A stretch of 64,000 bases of DNA, from contig NZ_MZMV01000024.1 of NCBI RefSeq assembly GCF_002210435.1, positions 40,185-104,184 of the forward strand, written 5' to 3'. This DNA comes from Micromonospora wenchangensis (lineage in GTDB: Bacteria; Actinomycetota; Actinomycetes; Mycobacteriales; Micromonosporaceae). A program made the position numbers and the translations under genes. Positions 43,063-50,323 of this stretch are shown here, piece by piece (the first letter of the stretch is position 1; each line of letters begins with the position of its first letter). A model generated the notes under the pieces. It saw nothing but the letters and a program-made list of their open reading frames with translations. It had not been told where the DNA came from and ran no database searches.

Positions 43063-44010
43063 GTGACGCTGACCATCGGAGTCGACGTCGGTGGCACGAA
43101 GGTGGCCGGCGGTGTCGTGGACGACACCGGCAGGGTGCTCGTGCAGGCCCGGCGGGACACCCCCGCGGACGACGTCGGCAAGACCCGCGACGTCATCATC
43201 GAGCTGGTCACCGAGCTGTCCACCGGCCACCAGGTCGACGCGGTGGGGATCGGCGCGGCCGGCTGGATCGACGCGTCCCGCTCCACCGTGCTGTTCGCTC
43301 CCAACCTGGCCTGGCGGGACGAACCGCTGCGCGACTACGTCAGCGCCGCCACCGGCCTCCCGGTGATCGTCGAGAACGACGGCAACGTGGCGGCCTGGGC
43401 CGAGTTCCGGCACGGCGCGGCCCGCGACGCCGACGACTCCATGGTCATGTTCACCATCGGCACCGGCGTCGGCGGCGGCATCGTCCTCGGCGGCGAGCTG
43501 GTCCGTGGCGCCCACGGCATCGCCGCCGAGCTGGGGCACATGCTCACCGTCCCCGACGGCCACCAGTGCGGCTGCGGCCGGCTCGGCTGCATCGAGCAGT
43601 ACGCCAGCGGCAGCGCCCTGGTCCGGTTCGCCCGCGCCGGCGCCCGGCAGGAACCGCAGCGCGCCACCGCCCTGCTGGAGCTGGCCGGCGGCGAGGCCGA
43701 GGCGATCACCGGCCCGATGGTCACCACCGCCGCCCAGGCCGGCGACCCGATCTCGGCCGAGGCGTTCGCCCAGATCGGCCGCTGGCTCGGCACCAGCCTC
43801 GCCGACATGGCGCAGATCCTCGACCCGCAGGTGCTGGTGGTCGGCGGCGGCGTGGTCGACGCCGGTGACCTGCTGCTCGGCCCGACCCGGCGGTCCTTCG
43901 CCGACGCCCTGGCCCAGCGCAGCCGGCTCCCGGTGGCCGAGGTGCGCCCTGCCGAGCTGGGCAACAGCGCCGGCGTCATCGGCGCCGCCGACCTGGCCCG
44001 CCGCCGATGA
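43063..44010 (+). CDS. ROK-family sugar kinase (glucokinase type)
   Basis: A 315-residue ROK kinase: ATP-binding GVDVGGTKVAGG at residues 5-16, catalytic VENDGNVAAWAEF near residue 105, TGVGGGIVLGG, and the zinc motif CGCGRLGCIEQYASG near residue 168. Actinobacterial glucokinase GlkA is this type, phosphorylating glucose with ATP or polyphosphate. GTG 43063 has GGGGAG 9 bases upstream and starts right before the conserved strand. Overlaps the next gene by ATGA. Confidence 0.9.
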   Translation: MTLTIGVDVGGTKVAGGVVDDTGRVLVQARRDTPADDVGKTRDVIIELVTELSTGHQVDAVGIGAAGWIDASRSTVLFAPNLAWRDEPLRDYVSAATGLPVIVENDGNVAAWAEFRHGAARDADDSMVMFTIGTGVGGGIVLGGELVRGAHGIAAELGHMLTVPDGHQCGCGRLGCIEQYASGSALVRFARAGARQEPQRATALLELAGGEAEAITGPMVTTAAQAGDPISAEAFAQIGRWLGTSLADMAQILDPQVLVVGGGVVDAGDLLLGPTRRSFADALAQRSRLPVAEVRPAELGNSAGVIGAADLARRR

Positions 44011-44816
44011 GCGCCGCGCCGACGGGGCCGCGCCCGGACGCCCCCGCGCCCGCCGACGCGGGGACCGCCGTCGCGCCGCCGGCACCGGCCCCGACGGGAA
44101 CGGCCGGGACCGGCCCGGCCGCCGGCCGGGTGCCGCTGCGGGTGGTGTCGTACAACATCCACAGCCAGCGCGACGACACGGCGGCGCTGGCCAGCGTGGT
44201 CCGCGAGGCGGCCCCGGACGTGGTGATCGTGCAGGAGGCGCCGCGCCGGTTCCGGTGGCGGCAGAAGTCCGCCACCCTGGCCGACTCGTTCGGCCTGGTG
44301 GTGGCCGCCGGTGGGCTGCCCTCGCTGGGCAACCTGCTGCTGACCAGTCTGCGGGTCCGGGTGACCGGGACGCACTGCCAACGCTTCCCGCTGACCCCGG
44401 GCCGGCACCTGCGCGGCGCGGCGTACTCCCGCTGCCAGGTCGGCGGGGCCCGGTTCCTGCTGGCCGGCTCGCACCTGTCCACCGACCCGGCGGAGCGGCC
44501 CGGCCAGGCGGCGCTGCTGCGGCGGGAACTGTCCGCGAGCGACCTGCCGGTGGTCTTCGGTGCCGACCTCAACGAGGGCCCGGACGGCCCGGCCTGGGGC
44601 ACCGTGGCGGCCGGCCTGACCGACGCCGCGATCGCCGCCGACGCGGCCGACCGGCACACCTACTCGTGCGCCAACCCGCGTCGCCGCATCGACGCCCTCT
44701 TCGTCGACCCCCGGGTCGAGGTGGTCGGCTACGACGTGGTGGACACCCCGACCACCCGCCGGGCCAGCGACCACTTCCCGGTCCTGGTCGACCTGCTGCT
44801 GCCGGTCGTCGACTGA
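44007..44816 (+). CDS. Endonuclease/exonuclease/phosphatase family protein
   Basis: A 269-residue EEP-fold protein: after a 40-residue Ala/Pro-rich N-terminus comes VVSYNIHSQ, VVIVQEAP (metal Glu), GSHLSTDPAE, VVFGADLNEGPDGPAW and the terminal SDHFPVLVDL with the catalytic His. These make up the DNase I-like active site. Substrate may be DNA, a phospholipid or a phosphosugar. Its 4-base overlap with the ROK kinase hints at sugar-phosphate metabolism, but the family cannot settle this. Confidence 0.85.
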   Translation: MSAAPTGPRPDAPAPADAGTAVAPPAPAPTGTAGTGPAAGRVPLRVVSYNIHSQRDDTAALASVVREAAPDVVIVQEAPRRFRWRQKSATLADSFGLVVAAGGLPSLGNLLLTSLRVRVTGTHCQRFPLTPGRHLRGAAYSRCQVGGARFLLAGSHLSTDPAERPGQAALLRRELSASDLPVVFGADLNEGPDGPAWGTVAAGLTDAAIAADAADRHTYSCANPRRRIDALFVDPRVEVVGYDVVDTPTTRRASDHFPVLVDLLLPVVD

Positions 44817-44834
44817 CCGGCCGGCAGCGTCCCC

Positions 44835-44868
44835 GGGCCGGCCGTCGCGGCCGCCCGGGGGCCGGCCC
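44835..44868 (+). terminator. Possible hairpin after the EEP gene
   Basis: GGGCCGGC at 44835-44842 pairs with GCCGGCCC at 44861-44868 (9 bp with the flanking C-G pair) in a GC-rich 157-base gap. Weak on sequence alone. Confidence 0.35.
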
Positions 44869-44973
44869 GCGACGCGTCCCGACACCTCCGCGAGCCGGGC
44901 TGGACAACGCGTCGGGGGCCCGGAAGGATGCCGGTCGAACCGGCGTACCTGGCCGCACATAAGGAGATTCCCG

Positions 44974-46380
44974 GTGTCCCCCTCCACCGAGCACGGCCGG
45001 CCCGAACCGGAGCCCACGACGCTCGCCCCGAACCGGGACGGCCGCCCGGTCTCCGACCGGGGCGACACGGTCTGCGTGATCGGGGCCGGGGCCAGCGGCC
45101 TCACCGCCGTCAAGAACCTCACCGAACACGGCTTCGGCGTCGACTGCTACGAGCGCGAGACCGGCGTCGGCGGCGGCTGGAACTGGCGGCACGACCGCAG
45201 CCCGGTGTACGCCAGCACCCACCTCATCTCGTCGCGGCCGTTCACCCAGTTCCCCGACTTCCCGATGCCGGACTCCTGGCCGGACTACCCGCACCACAGC
45301 CAGCTGCTGTCCTACTTCGAGCGGTACGCCGACCACTTCGACCTGCGCCGGCACATCTGGTTCGGCACCGAGGTGGTACGGGTGGAACCCGTCGACGGCC
45401 ACCGGTGGGACGTGACCACCCGCAGCACCGGCGGGTACGGCCCCGAACGCACCTCCCGGTACGCCGCCGTGCTGGTCGCCAACGGGCATAACTGGTCGCC
45501 GAAGCTGCCCCGCTACGAGGGGCTTGAGGAGTTCCGGGGCGAGGTCATGCACGCCTCGTCCTACAAGGACCCCGCCCAGTTGCGCGGCAAGCGGGTGCTG
45601 GTGGTCGGGGCCGGCAACACCGGCTGCGACCTGGCGGTCGAGGCCGCCCAGCAGGCGTCCCGCTGCTGGCACTCCACCCGCCGCGGCTACTGGTACGCCC
45701 CGAAGTACGTCCTCGGCCGCCCCGCCGACCAGGTCAACGACGCGCTGCTGGCGCTGCGGGTGCCGCTGCGGCTGCGGCAGTGGCTCTACCACTGGACGCT
45801 GCGGCTGACCGTCGGCGACCTGACCCGGTTCGGGCTGCCGAAGCCGGACCACCGGGTCTACGAGACGCACCCCATCGCCAACAGCCAACTGGTCTACTAC
45901 GTCGGCCACGGCGAGATCACCCCCGTGCCGGAGCTGGCCCGGTTCCATTTCGGCGGGGTGACCCTCACCGACGGCCGGGATATCGACCCCGAGCTGGTCG
46001 TCTTCGCCACCGGCTACCTGCCCCGCTTCGAGTTCCTCGACCCGGGCGTCCTCGGCGACGCCGACGGCTCGGGCCGCCCCCGGCTGTGGCTGCACGCGTT
46101 TCCGCCGGGCCACCCGACGCTGGCGGTGGCCGGGCTGTTGCAGCCCGACTCGGGGCTGTTCACCCTGGCGCACTGGCAGACCGTGCTCTTCGCCAGGTCC
46201 CTGCGGCTGCGCCGGGAGCAGCCGCAACGGGCCGCGGCGTTCGCCTCCCGGGCGGCGGCCGGTGCGGGGGAGCGGTACGCGGGGAAGGTCAAGGACAGCA
46301 GCCGGCACTGGTTCGAGGTGGGCCACGTCGACTACCTGCGCGCGGTGCAGCGCGCCCTCGACGAGCTGGAGGGCAAGTGA
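44974..46380 (+). CDS. Flavin-containing monooxygenase-like oxidoreductase
   Basis: A 468-residue two-dinucleotide-fold flavoprotein: FAD-binding VCVIGAGASGLTAVKNL near residue 30, NADPH-binding VLVVGAGNTGCDLAVE near residue 210, and VVFATGY near residue 345. The FMO identifying motif (FxGxxxHxxxY/F) is only loosely present (FRGEVMHASSY). GTG 44974 has AAGGAG 7 bases upstream. Likely oxygenates a soft nucleophile or a ketone (Baeyer-Villiger type). It overlaps the hydrolase-fold protein that follows by GTGA, the classical pairing for ketone-to-ester-to-acid pathways. Confidence 0.88.
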   Translation: MSPSTEHGRPEPEPTTLAPNRDGRPVSDRGDTVCVIGAGASGLTAVKNLTEHGFGVDCYERETGVGGGWNWRHDRSPVYASTHLISSRPFTQFPDFPMPDSWPDYPHHSQLLSYFERYADHFDLRRHIWFGTEVVRVEPVDGHRWDVTTRSTGGYGPERTSRYAAVLVANGHNWSPKLPRYEGLEEFRGEVMHASSYKDPAQLRGKRVLVVGAGNTGCDLAVEAAQQASRCWHSTRRGYWYAPKYVLGRPADQVNDALLALRVPLRLRQWLYHWTLRLTVGDLTRFGLPKPDHRVYETHPIANSQLVYYVGHGEITPVPELARFHFGGVTLTDGRDIDPELVVFATGYLPRFEFLDPGVLGDADGSGRPRLWLHAFPPGHPTLAVAGLLQPDSGLFTLAHWQTVLFARSLRLRREQPQRAAAFASRAAAGAGERYAGKVKDSSRHWFEVGHVDYLRAVQRALDELEGK

Positions 46381-47204
46381 CCGGCACGACCGATCAGCGG
46401 GTCCGGATCATGCGGGGCCGGGAGTGGGCCCACCCGGTCCGTCCGGCCCGGCGCGAGGTGCTCGGCGTCGACCCGGAGCTGGATGAGGGGCGTCCGCCGC
46501 TGCTGTTCGTCCCCGGGTTCGGGCACGGCGCGTGGGCGTTCGCCGAGCACTGGCTGGAGCACGCCGCGTCGCGCGGTTTCCCCGCGTACGCGATGAGCCT
46601 GCGCGGGCACGGCGGCAGCGAACCGGCGCCGGGGGCGACGCTGCGGGCGTACACCCACGACGTGGTCCAGGTGGCGGCGGGGCTGCCCCGGCAGGCGGTG
46701 CTGGTGGGGCACGGCGCCGGCGCCCTGGTGGTGTCGCACGCGTTGGCGCGGTACCCGGCCCGCGCGGCGGTGCTGGTCGCGCCGGTGCTCGGCGGCGCGG
46801 CTACGGCCGGCGCGGCGTTGCGGGCCAACCCGCTGGGCACCCTGCCCGCGCTGTTCGGTGGTGGTCTGCGGCTGCACCGGCGGCAACTGTTCAGCCGGGA
46901 GCTGCCCGAGGCGGACGCCCGCCGGCACCTGGCCCGGCTGGGTCGGGCCGGGCGGCGGGCCCAGTGGCAGTTGCTCGCCGGCCGGGCGGCGGAGCCGGCG
47001 GTGGGTCGCCCGCCGGTGCTGGTGCTGGGCAGCCCGGACGACCGGGTCGTCCCGCCGGCCGCGCTGACCCGGGCGGCCCGCCGGTACGGTGCGGCCCCGC
47101 TGCTCTTCCCCGGCATGGGGCACGACCTGATGCTCGACACCCGCTGGCAGGAGCCGCTGGACGCGCTGCTGGACTGGCTGGTCAAGGAGCCGGCGAAGAG
47201 CTGA
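46377..47204 (+). CDS. Alpha/beta-hydrolase fold protein without nucleophilic Ser
   Basis: A 275-residue protein with an alpha/beta-hydrolase layout: LLFVPGFGHGAWAF (oxyanion region) near residue 45, LRGHGGSEP, nucleophile elbow LVGHGAGALVV where the usual Gly-x-Ser-x-Gly reads G-H-G-A-G, acid GSPDDRVVPP and catalytic-position His in PGMGHDLML. The serine is replaced by glycine, so classical hydrolase chemistry is not expected. GTG 46377 overlaps the monooxygenase stop (GTGA). It may be a binding partner or a lyase-like variant, since the fold is otherwise complete. Confidence 0.82.
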   Translation: MTGTTDQRVRIMRGREWAHPVRPARREVLGVDPELDEGRPPLLFVPGFGHGAWAFAEHWLEHAASRGFPAYAMSLRGHGGSEPAPGATLRAYTHDVVQVAAGLPRQAVLVGHGAGALVVSHALARYPARAAVLVAPVLGGAATAGAALRANPLGTLPALFGGGLRLHRRQLFSRELPEADARRHLARLGRAGRRAQWQLLAGRAAEPAVGRPPVLVLGSPDDRVVPPAALTRAARRYGAAPLLFPGMGHDLMLDTRWQEPLDALLDWLVKEPAKS

Positions 47205-47215
47205 CCGTCGGCACT

Positions 47216-47244
47216 GCACCGGGCGGCGACCCGCCGCCCGGTGC
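47216..47244. terminator. Hairpin between convergent genes (hydrolase-fold and otsA)
   Basis: An 11-bp stem (GCACCGGGCGG at 47216-47226 with CCGCCCGGTGC at 47234-47244) and a 7-base loop, usable in both directions. Confidence 0.7.
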
Positions 47245-47257
47245 GGTGCCGGTGTCC

Positions 47258-48685
47258 TCAGCCGCTGCTGCTGAGCCGGGTGAGCAGCGAGCCGGTGTCG
47301 TCCAGGGCGCTGAGGTAGGAACGGGCCCAGGCCCGGATGTCGTGCCGGTGCAGGTGGTGGCGCATCGCCCGCATCCGGTCGCCGAGGTCGGTGGGCCCGG
47401 CCCGCAGCGCCGACAACAGCCCCTGCTTGAGCCCCTCCAGGTCGTGCGGGTTCACCAGGTACGCCCGGTCCAGCTCGGCCGCCGCCCCGGCGAACTCGCT
47501 GAGCAGCAACGCGCCGGTGTCGTCGACCCGGGCGGCCACGTACTCCTTGGCGACCAGGTTCATCCCGTCGCGCAGCGGGGTGACCGCCATGACGTCGGCG
47601 ACCCGGTAGAGCGCCGCCAGCTCGGCCCGGTCGAAGGGCTGGGTGAGGTAGTGGATGGCCGGCTCGCCGACCCGGCCGAACTCGCCGTTGATCCGGCCGA
47701 CCTCGCGTTCGATCCGGTCCCGCAGGATCTGGTACTGGCCGACGCGTTCCCGGCTCGGCATGGCGACCTGCACCAGCACCGTGTCCCGGACCTTGACGTC
47801 ACCGCTGGCGAGCAGCTCGCTGTAGGCCTTCAGCCGCTGCTCGATGCCCTTGGTGTAGTCCATTCGGTCCAGGCTGAGGACGACCCGCTCCGGGTCGCCC
47901 AGGTCGTGCCGGAGGCGGCGGGCCCGCGCGGTGACGTCCGGCCGCGCGGCCAGCGCCGCCATCTCGGCGGTGTCGATCGAGACGGGGTACGCCCCGATCC
48001 GCACCACCCGGTCCTGCACGCCGATCCGCCGGTCGGTGGCCGGCAGGCCGAGGACCTTGGTGGCGAGCTGGGCGAAGTTGTGTGCCGCCTGGGCCCGCTG
48101 GAACCCGATCAGGTCGGCGCCGAGCATCCCGCGCAGCAGTTCGGCCCGGCGGGGGAGCTGCATGAACAGCTCCGGCGGCGGGAACGGCACGTGCAGGAAG
48201 AAGCCGATCCGCAGGTCGGGCCGCAGCTCGCGGAGCAGGCCGGGGACCAGTTGCAGGTGGTAGTCCTGCACCCAGACCACCGCGCCCGGGTCGGCCGCCT
48301 CGGCGGTGGCCTCGGCGAACCGCTGGTTGACCCGCTGGTACGCCTCCCACCAGCGGCGGTGGTACTCGGGTTGCTCCACCGCGTCGTGGTAGAGCGGCCA
48401 GAGCGTCGCGTTGGCGAAGCCCTCGTAGTGGTCGCGCAGGTCGTCGGCGCTGAGCGGGACGGTGCGCATGTGCACACCGTCCACGTCGGGCAGCACGGGT
48501 GCGGGCCCGGTGCCGCCGGCCCAGCCGACCCAGGTGGCCGGGGTCTGCCGGAGCAGGGGGTGCAGGGCGCTGACCAGCCCGCCGGGGCTGCGCCGCCACT
48601 CACAGGCGCCGTCGGGCGCCACGCTGTCGTCGATGGGGAGCCGGTTGGCCACCACCACGAGTGAACTCTGTCGCATCTCGGGCAT
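47258..48685 (-). CDS. otsA: Trehalose-6-phosphate synthase
   Basis: A 475-residue GT20 enzyme that joins glucose (from a nucleotide sugar) to glucose-6-phosphate. Recognisable segments: VVVANRLPIDD, WRRSPGGLVSAL, VWVQDYHLQLVP, GFFLHVPFPP, LSLDRMDYTKGIEQRLKA and GMNLVAKEYVAA. ATG 48685 gives the family N-terminus; TTG 48724 or GTG in between would add about 13 residues and none has a good ribosome site. otsB is not in the window. Trehalose serves as a stress protectant and spore sugar in actinomycetes. Confidence 0.93.
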   Translation of the reverse strand: MPEMRQSSLVVVANRLPIDDSVAPDGACEWRRSPGGLVSALHPLLRQTPATWVGWAGGTGPAPVLPDVDGVHMRTVPLSADDLRDHYEGFANATLWPLYHDAVEQPEYHRRWWEAYQRVNQRFAEATAEAADPGAVVWVQDYHLQLVPGLLRELRPDLRIGFFLHVPFPPPELFMQLPRRAELLRGMLGADLIGFQRAQAAHNFAQLATKVLGLPATDRRIGVQDRVVRIGAYPVSIDTAEMAALAARPDVTARARRLRHDLGDPERVVLSLDRMDYTKGIEQRLKAYSELLASGDVKVRDTVLVQVAMPSRERVGQYQILRDRIEREVGRINGEFGRVGEPAIHYLTQPFDRAELAALYRVADVMAVTPLRDGMNLVAKEYVAARVDDTGALLLSEFAGAAAELDRAYLVNPHDLEGLKQGLLSALRAGPTDLGDRMRAMRHHLHRHDIRAWARSYLSALDDTGSLLTRLSSSG

Positions 48686-48864
48686 TCCGATCGGCAGGGG
48701 ACCGACCACGCGAGCAAGGAACAACCGGGCAGTCGGTGGGTGAAGTGACCTACAGCGGTATTCCTACTGACCGTAAGTTACACCACTGTTACGCCCGGCG
48801 TGAGGGCTGCGGTGTCCCGGGATGCGGGCGGGACGACCGGTGGCCCCGACGGGGTGCCGCAGGG

Positions 48865-49710
48865 TCAGACGACCGCGCCGTCGTCGGGGTCGTGATCGTC
48901 CTCGTCGCCGGGACGCAGCCGCCAGATCAGCGTGACGAACCCGGCGAGGATGCCGGTGAAACCGAGCAGGGTGACCACCGAGGCGTCCACCGGCAGCAAC
49001 GACGGGTTGAGGAAGAGCACGAAACCGAGCACGATCCCCAGCACCCCGACCACCGCGTACTTCGAGATCCGGGGCAGCGGCGGAGGCGGCGGCGGGGTGT
49101 AGCCCTCCTCCGGGTCGTCCGGCAGGTCGGCCCCGAAGGTGTCCAGGCCGTCCAGCAGCGACGGCTCGTCCTGCTGCCGGCCCCGTGGGGTCACCGAGAT
49201 GCCGGAGATGTCGGCCGCGTACGGCAACCGGCGCACGTCGGTGGCGGTCGGACCCGTCGGCTCGTCCGCCCTGGTCGTCGGGCCACCCGCGCGGGCGGCC
49301 GGGTCGGCCCCGTCGTCGTCGATGTCCTCGGACGCCGGCCAGGGATGGCTGCCGGCGGCGGGCGCGGTGTGGAAGGCGGCGACGAGACGTTCCCACTCGG
49401 CGTCGACGTCGGGCTCGGCACGGGCCGGCTCCGGCGTCGCCTCGTCGGCGAGCTGGGTCAGGTAGTCCCGGGCGGTGGTCAGGTGCGAACGGTCCACGTA
49501 GAGCCGGTCGACCGGCCGGGACGGCACGGTGGTGGTGCGGGTGATCGGGTTCAGGTCGGCGGAGGGCTGGAGGTAGGCGGCGATCCCGCCCGCGGCGAGC
49601 ACGTCGAGCAGGTGCTCACCGACCCGCGGGTCGACGTCGCCCGCGACGGCGTACTCGCTCGCGTCGAGCCCGTTGTCCCGCCGTCCCCGGCGGGCGCCAC
49701 CCGCTGACAC
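48865..49710 (-). CDS. Hypothetical protein with DUF2007-like N-terminus and two membrane helices
   Basis: A 281-residue protein. The N-terminal segment (residues 15-90) has VGEHLLDVLAAGGIAAYLQP and RLYVDRSHLTTARDYLTQLA, a pattern like DUF2007 (small signal-transducing domain). The middle is Asp/Pro-rich and disordered, ending in a proline run. Two helices follow (about 213-235 and 243-263) and an acidic tail. GTG 49710 has GGAGGAGG 7 bases upstream. The layout suggests a membrane-tethered sensor or scaffold. The family is only tentatively recognised. Confidence 0.65.
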   Translation of the reverse strand: MSAGGARRGRRDNGLDASEYAVAGDVDPRVGEHLLDVLAAGGIAAYLQPSADLNPITRTTTVPSRPVDRLYVDRSHLTTARDYLTQLADEATPEPARAEPDVDAEWERLVAAFHTAPAAGSHPWPASEDIDDDGADPAARAGGPTTRADEPTGPTATDVRRLPYAADISGISVTPRGRQQDEPSLLDGLDTFGADLPDDPEEGYTPPPPPPLPRISKYAVVGVLGIVLGFVLFLNPSLLPVDASVVTLLGFTGILAGFVTLIWRLRPGDEDDHDPDDGAVV

Positions 49711-50323
49711 CGGACATCCTCCTCCGCGCACCTGCCGGTGCGGTCGTGTCGGCGCCCCGTACGCCGTGCTCTGAATCGTGACACGTCGGCACCCCGTTCC
49801 GGGAGTGCGTTGTGGCGCGCCGCTCGTGGTTCGTCGGCTCCGTCGTCGGCGGGCGGGCCCGGCGGCGGCTCTCCGGGCGGCCCACCCGCCACCCCCGCGA
49901 CCTGTCCGGACGGCCCCGACCCGGGCCGTCGGCGGTGGACGGGGCGGAAATCCGGTGCCGTACCGGCTGGTAGTGCCGTTGACCGGCGGTCCGCCGCACC
50001 CGACGGGTGCGGCGGCTGCGGCACGCGGGGTGCCGGAGCTGCCCGCCGACGGGCCGGTGCCCCCGGCCGGCGGCCGGCCCGGTCGCCGCCGCCCGCCGCG
50101 CCCTCGCCCCCCACCCGCAAGAAGTCACATTCCACGCGAAAGCGGAATACCTCTCCCGGACCCCGCCCGGCGGGCTCGCTGCCCGTCGGCGGGCGACCCG
50201 TCGCGGCCGTGACCGCCCCGGGGCCGTCGTTCGCGGGTGATCGACTCCTGTGGGCCCGAACAGCGCCATCAGGTCTTCCGGACACCGCGTCGTCGGCCCA
50301 GGTGAGTCGATCACCGACCCCGG
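49711..50323. other. 613-base region without a convincing gene
   Basis: It lies between two minus-strand genes. Open frames exist on both strands, but their products are Arg/Pro-rich and lack any domain. It contains one AT-richer stretch with a small hairpin of the form CGC-GAAA-GCG (about 50135-50150), which may be part of a promoter, and the 80-bp inverted-repeat element at 50236-50315. Confidence 0.6.
50236..50315. repeat. 80-bp element with imperfect 21-bp inverted terminal repeats
   Basis: Outer arms GGTGATCGACTC (50236-50247) and GAGTCGATCACC (50304-50315) are a perfect 12-bp inverted repeat, continued by TGGGCC (50251-50256) and GGCCCA (50295-50300) after a 3-base mismatch. The spacer is 38 bases. 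It begins 8 bases beyond the stop of the large regulator gene, so it may act as its terminator or be a miniature dispersed repeat. Confidence 0.6.

Noticed and set aside
49551..50314. Open frames of 230-245 codons in the gap before the large regulator
   Set aside because: Products are Arg/Pro-rich with no domain, no ribosome site, and one runs into the neighbouring gene in another frame.
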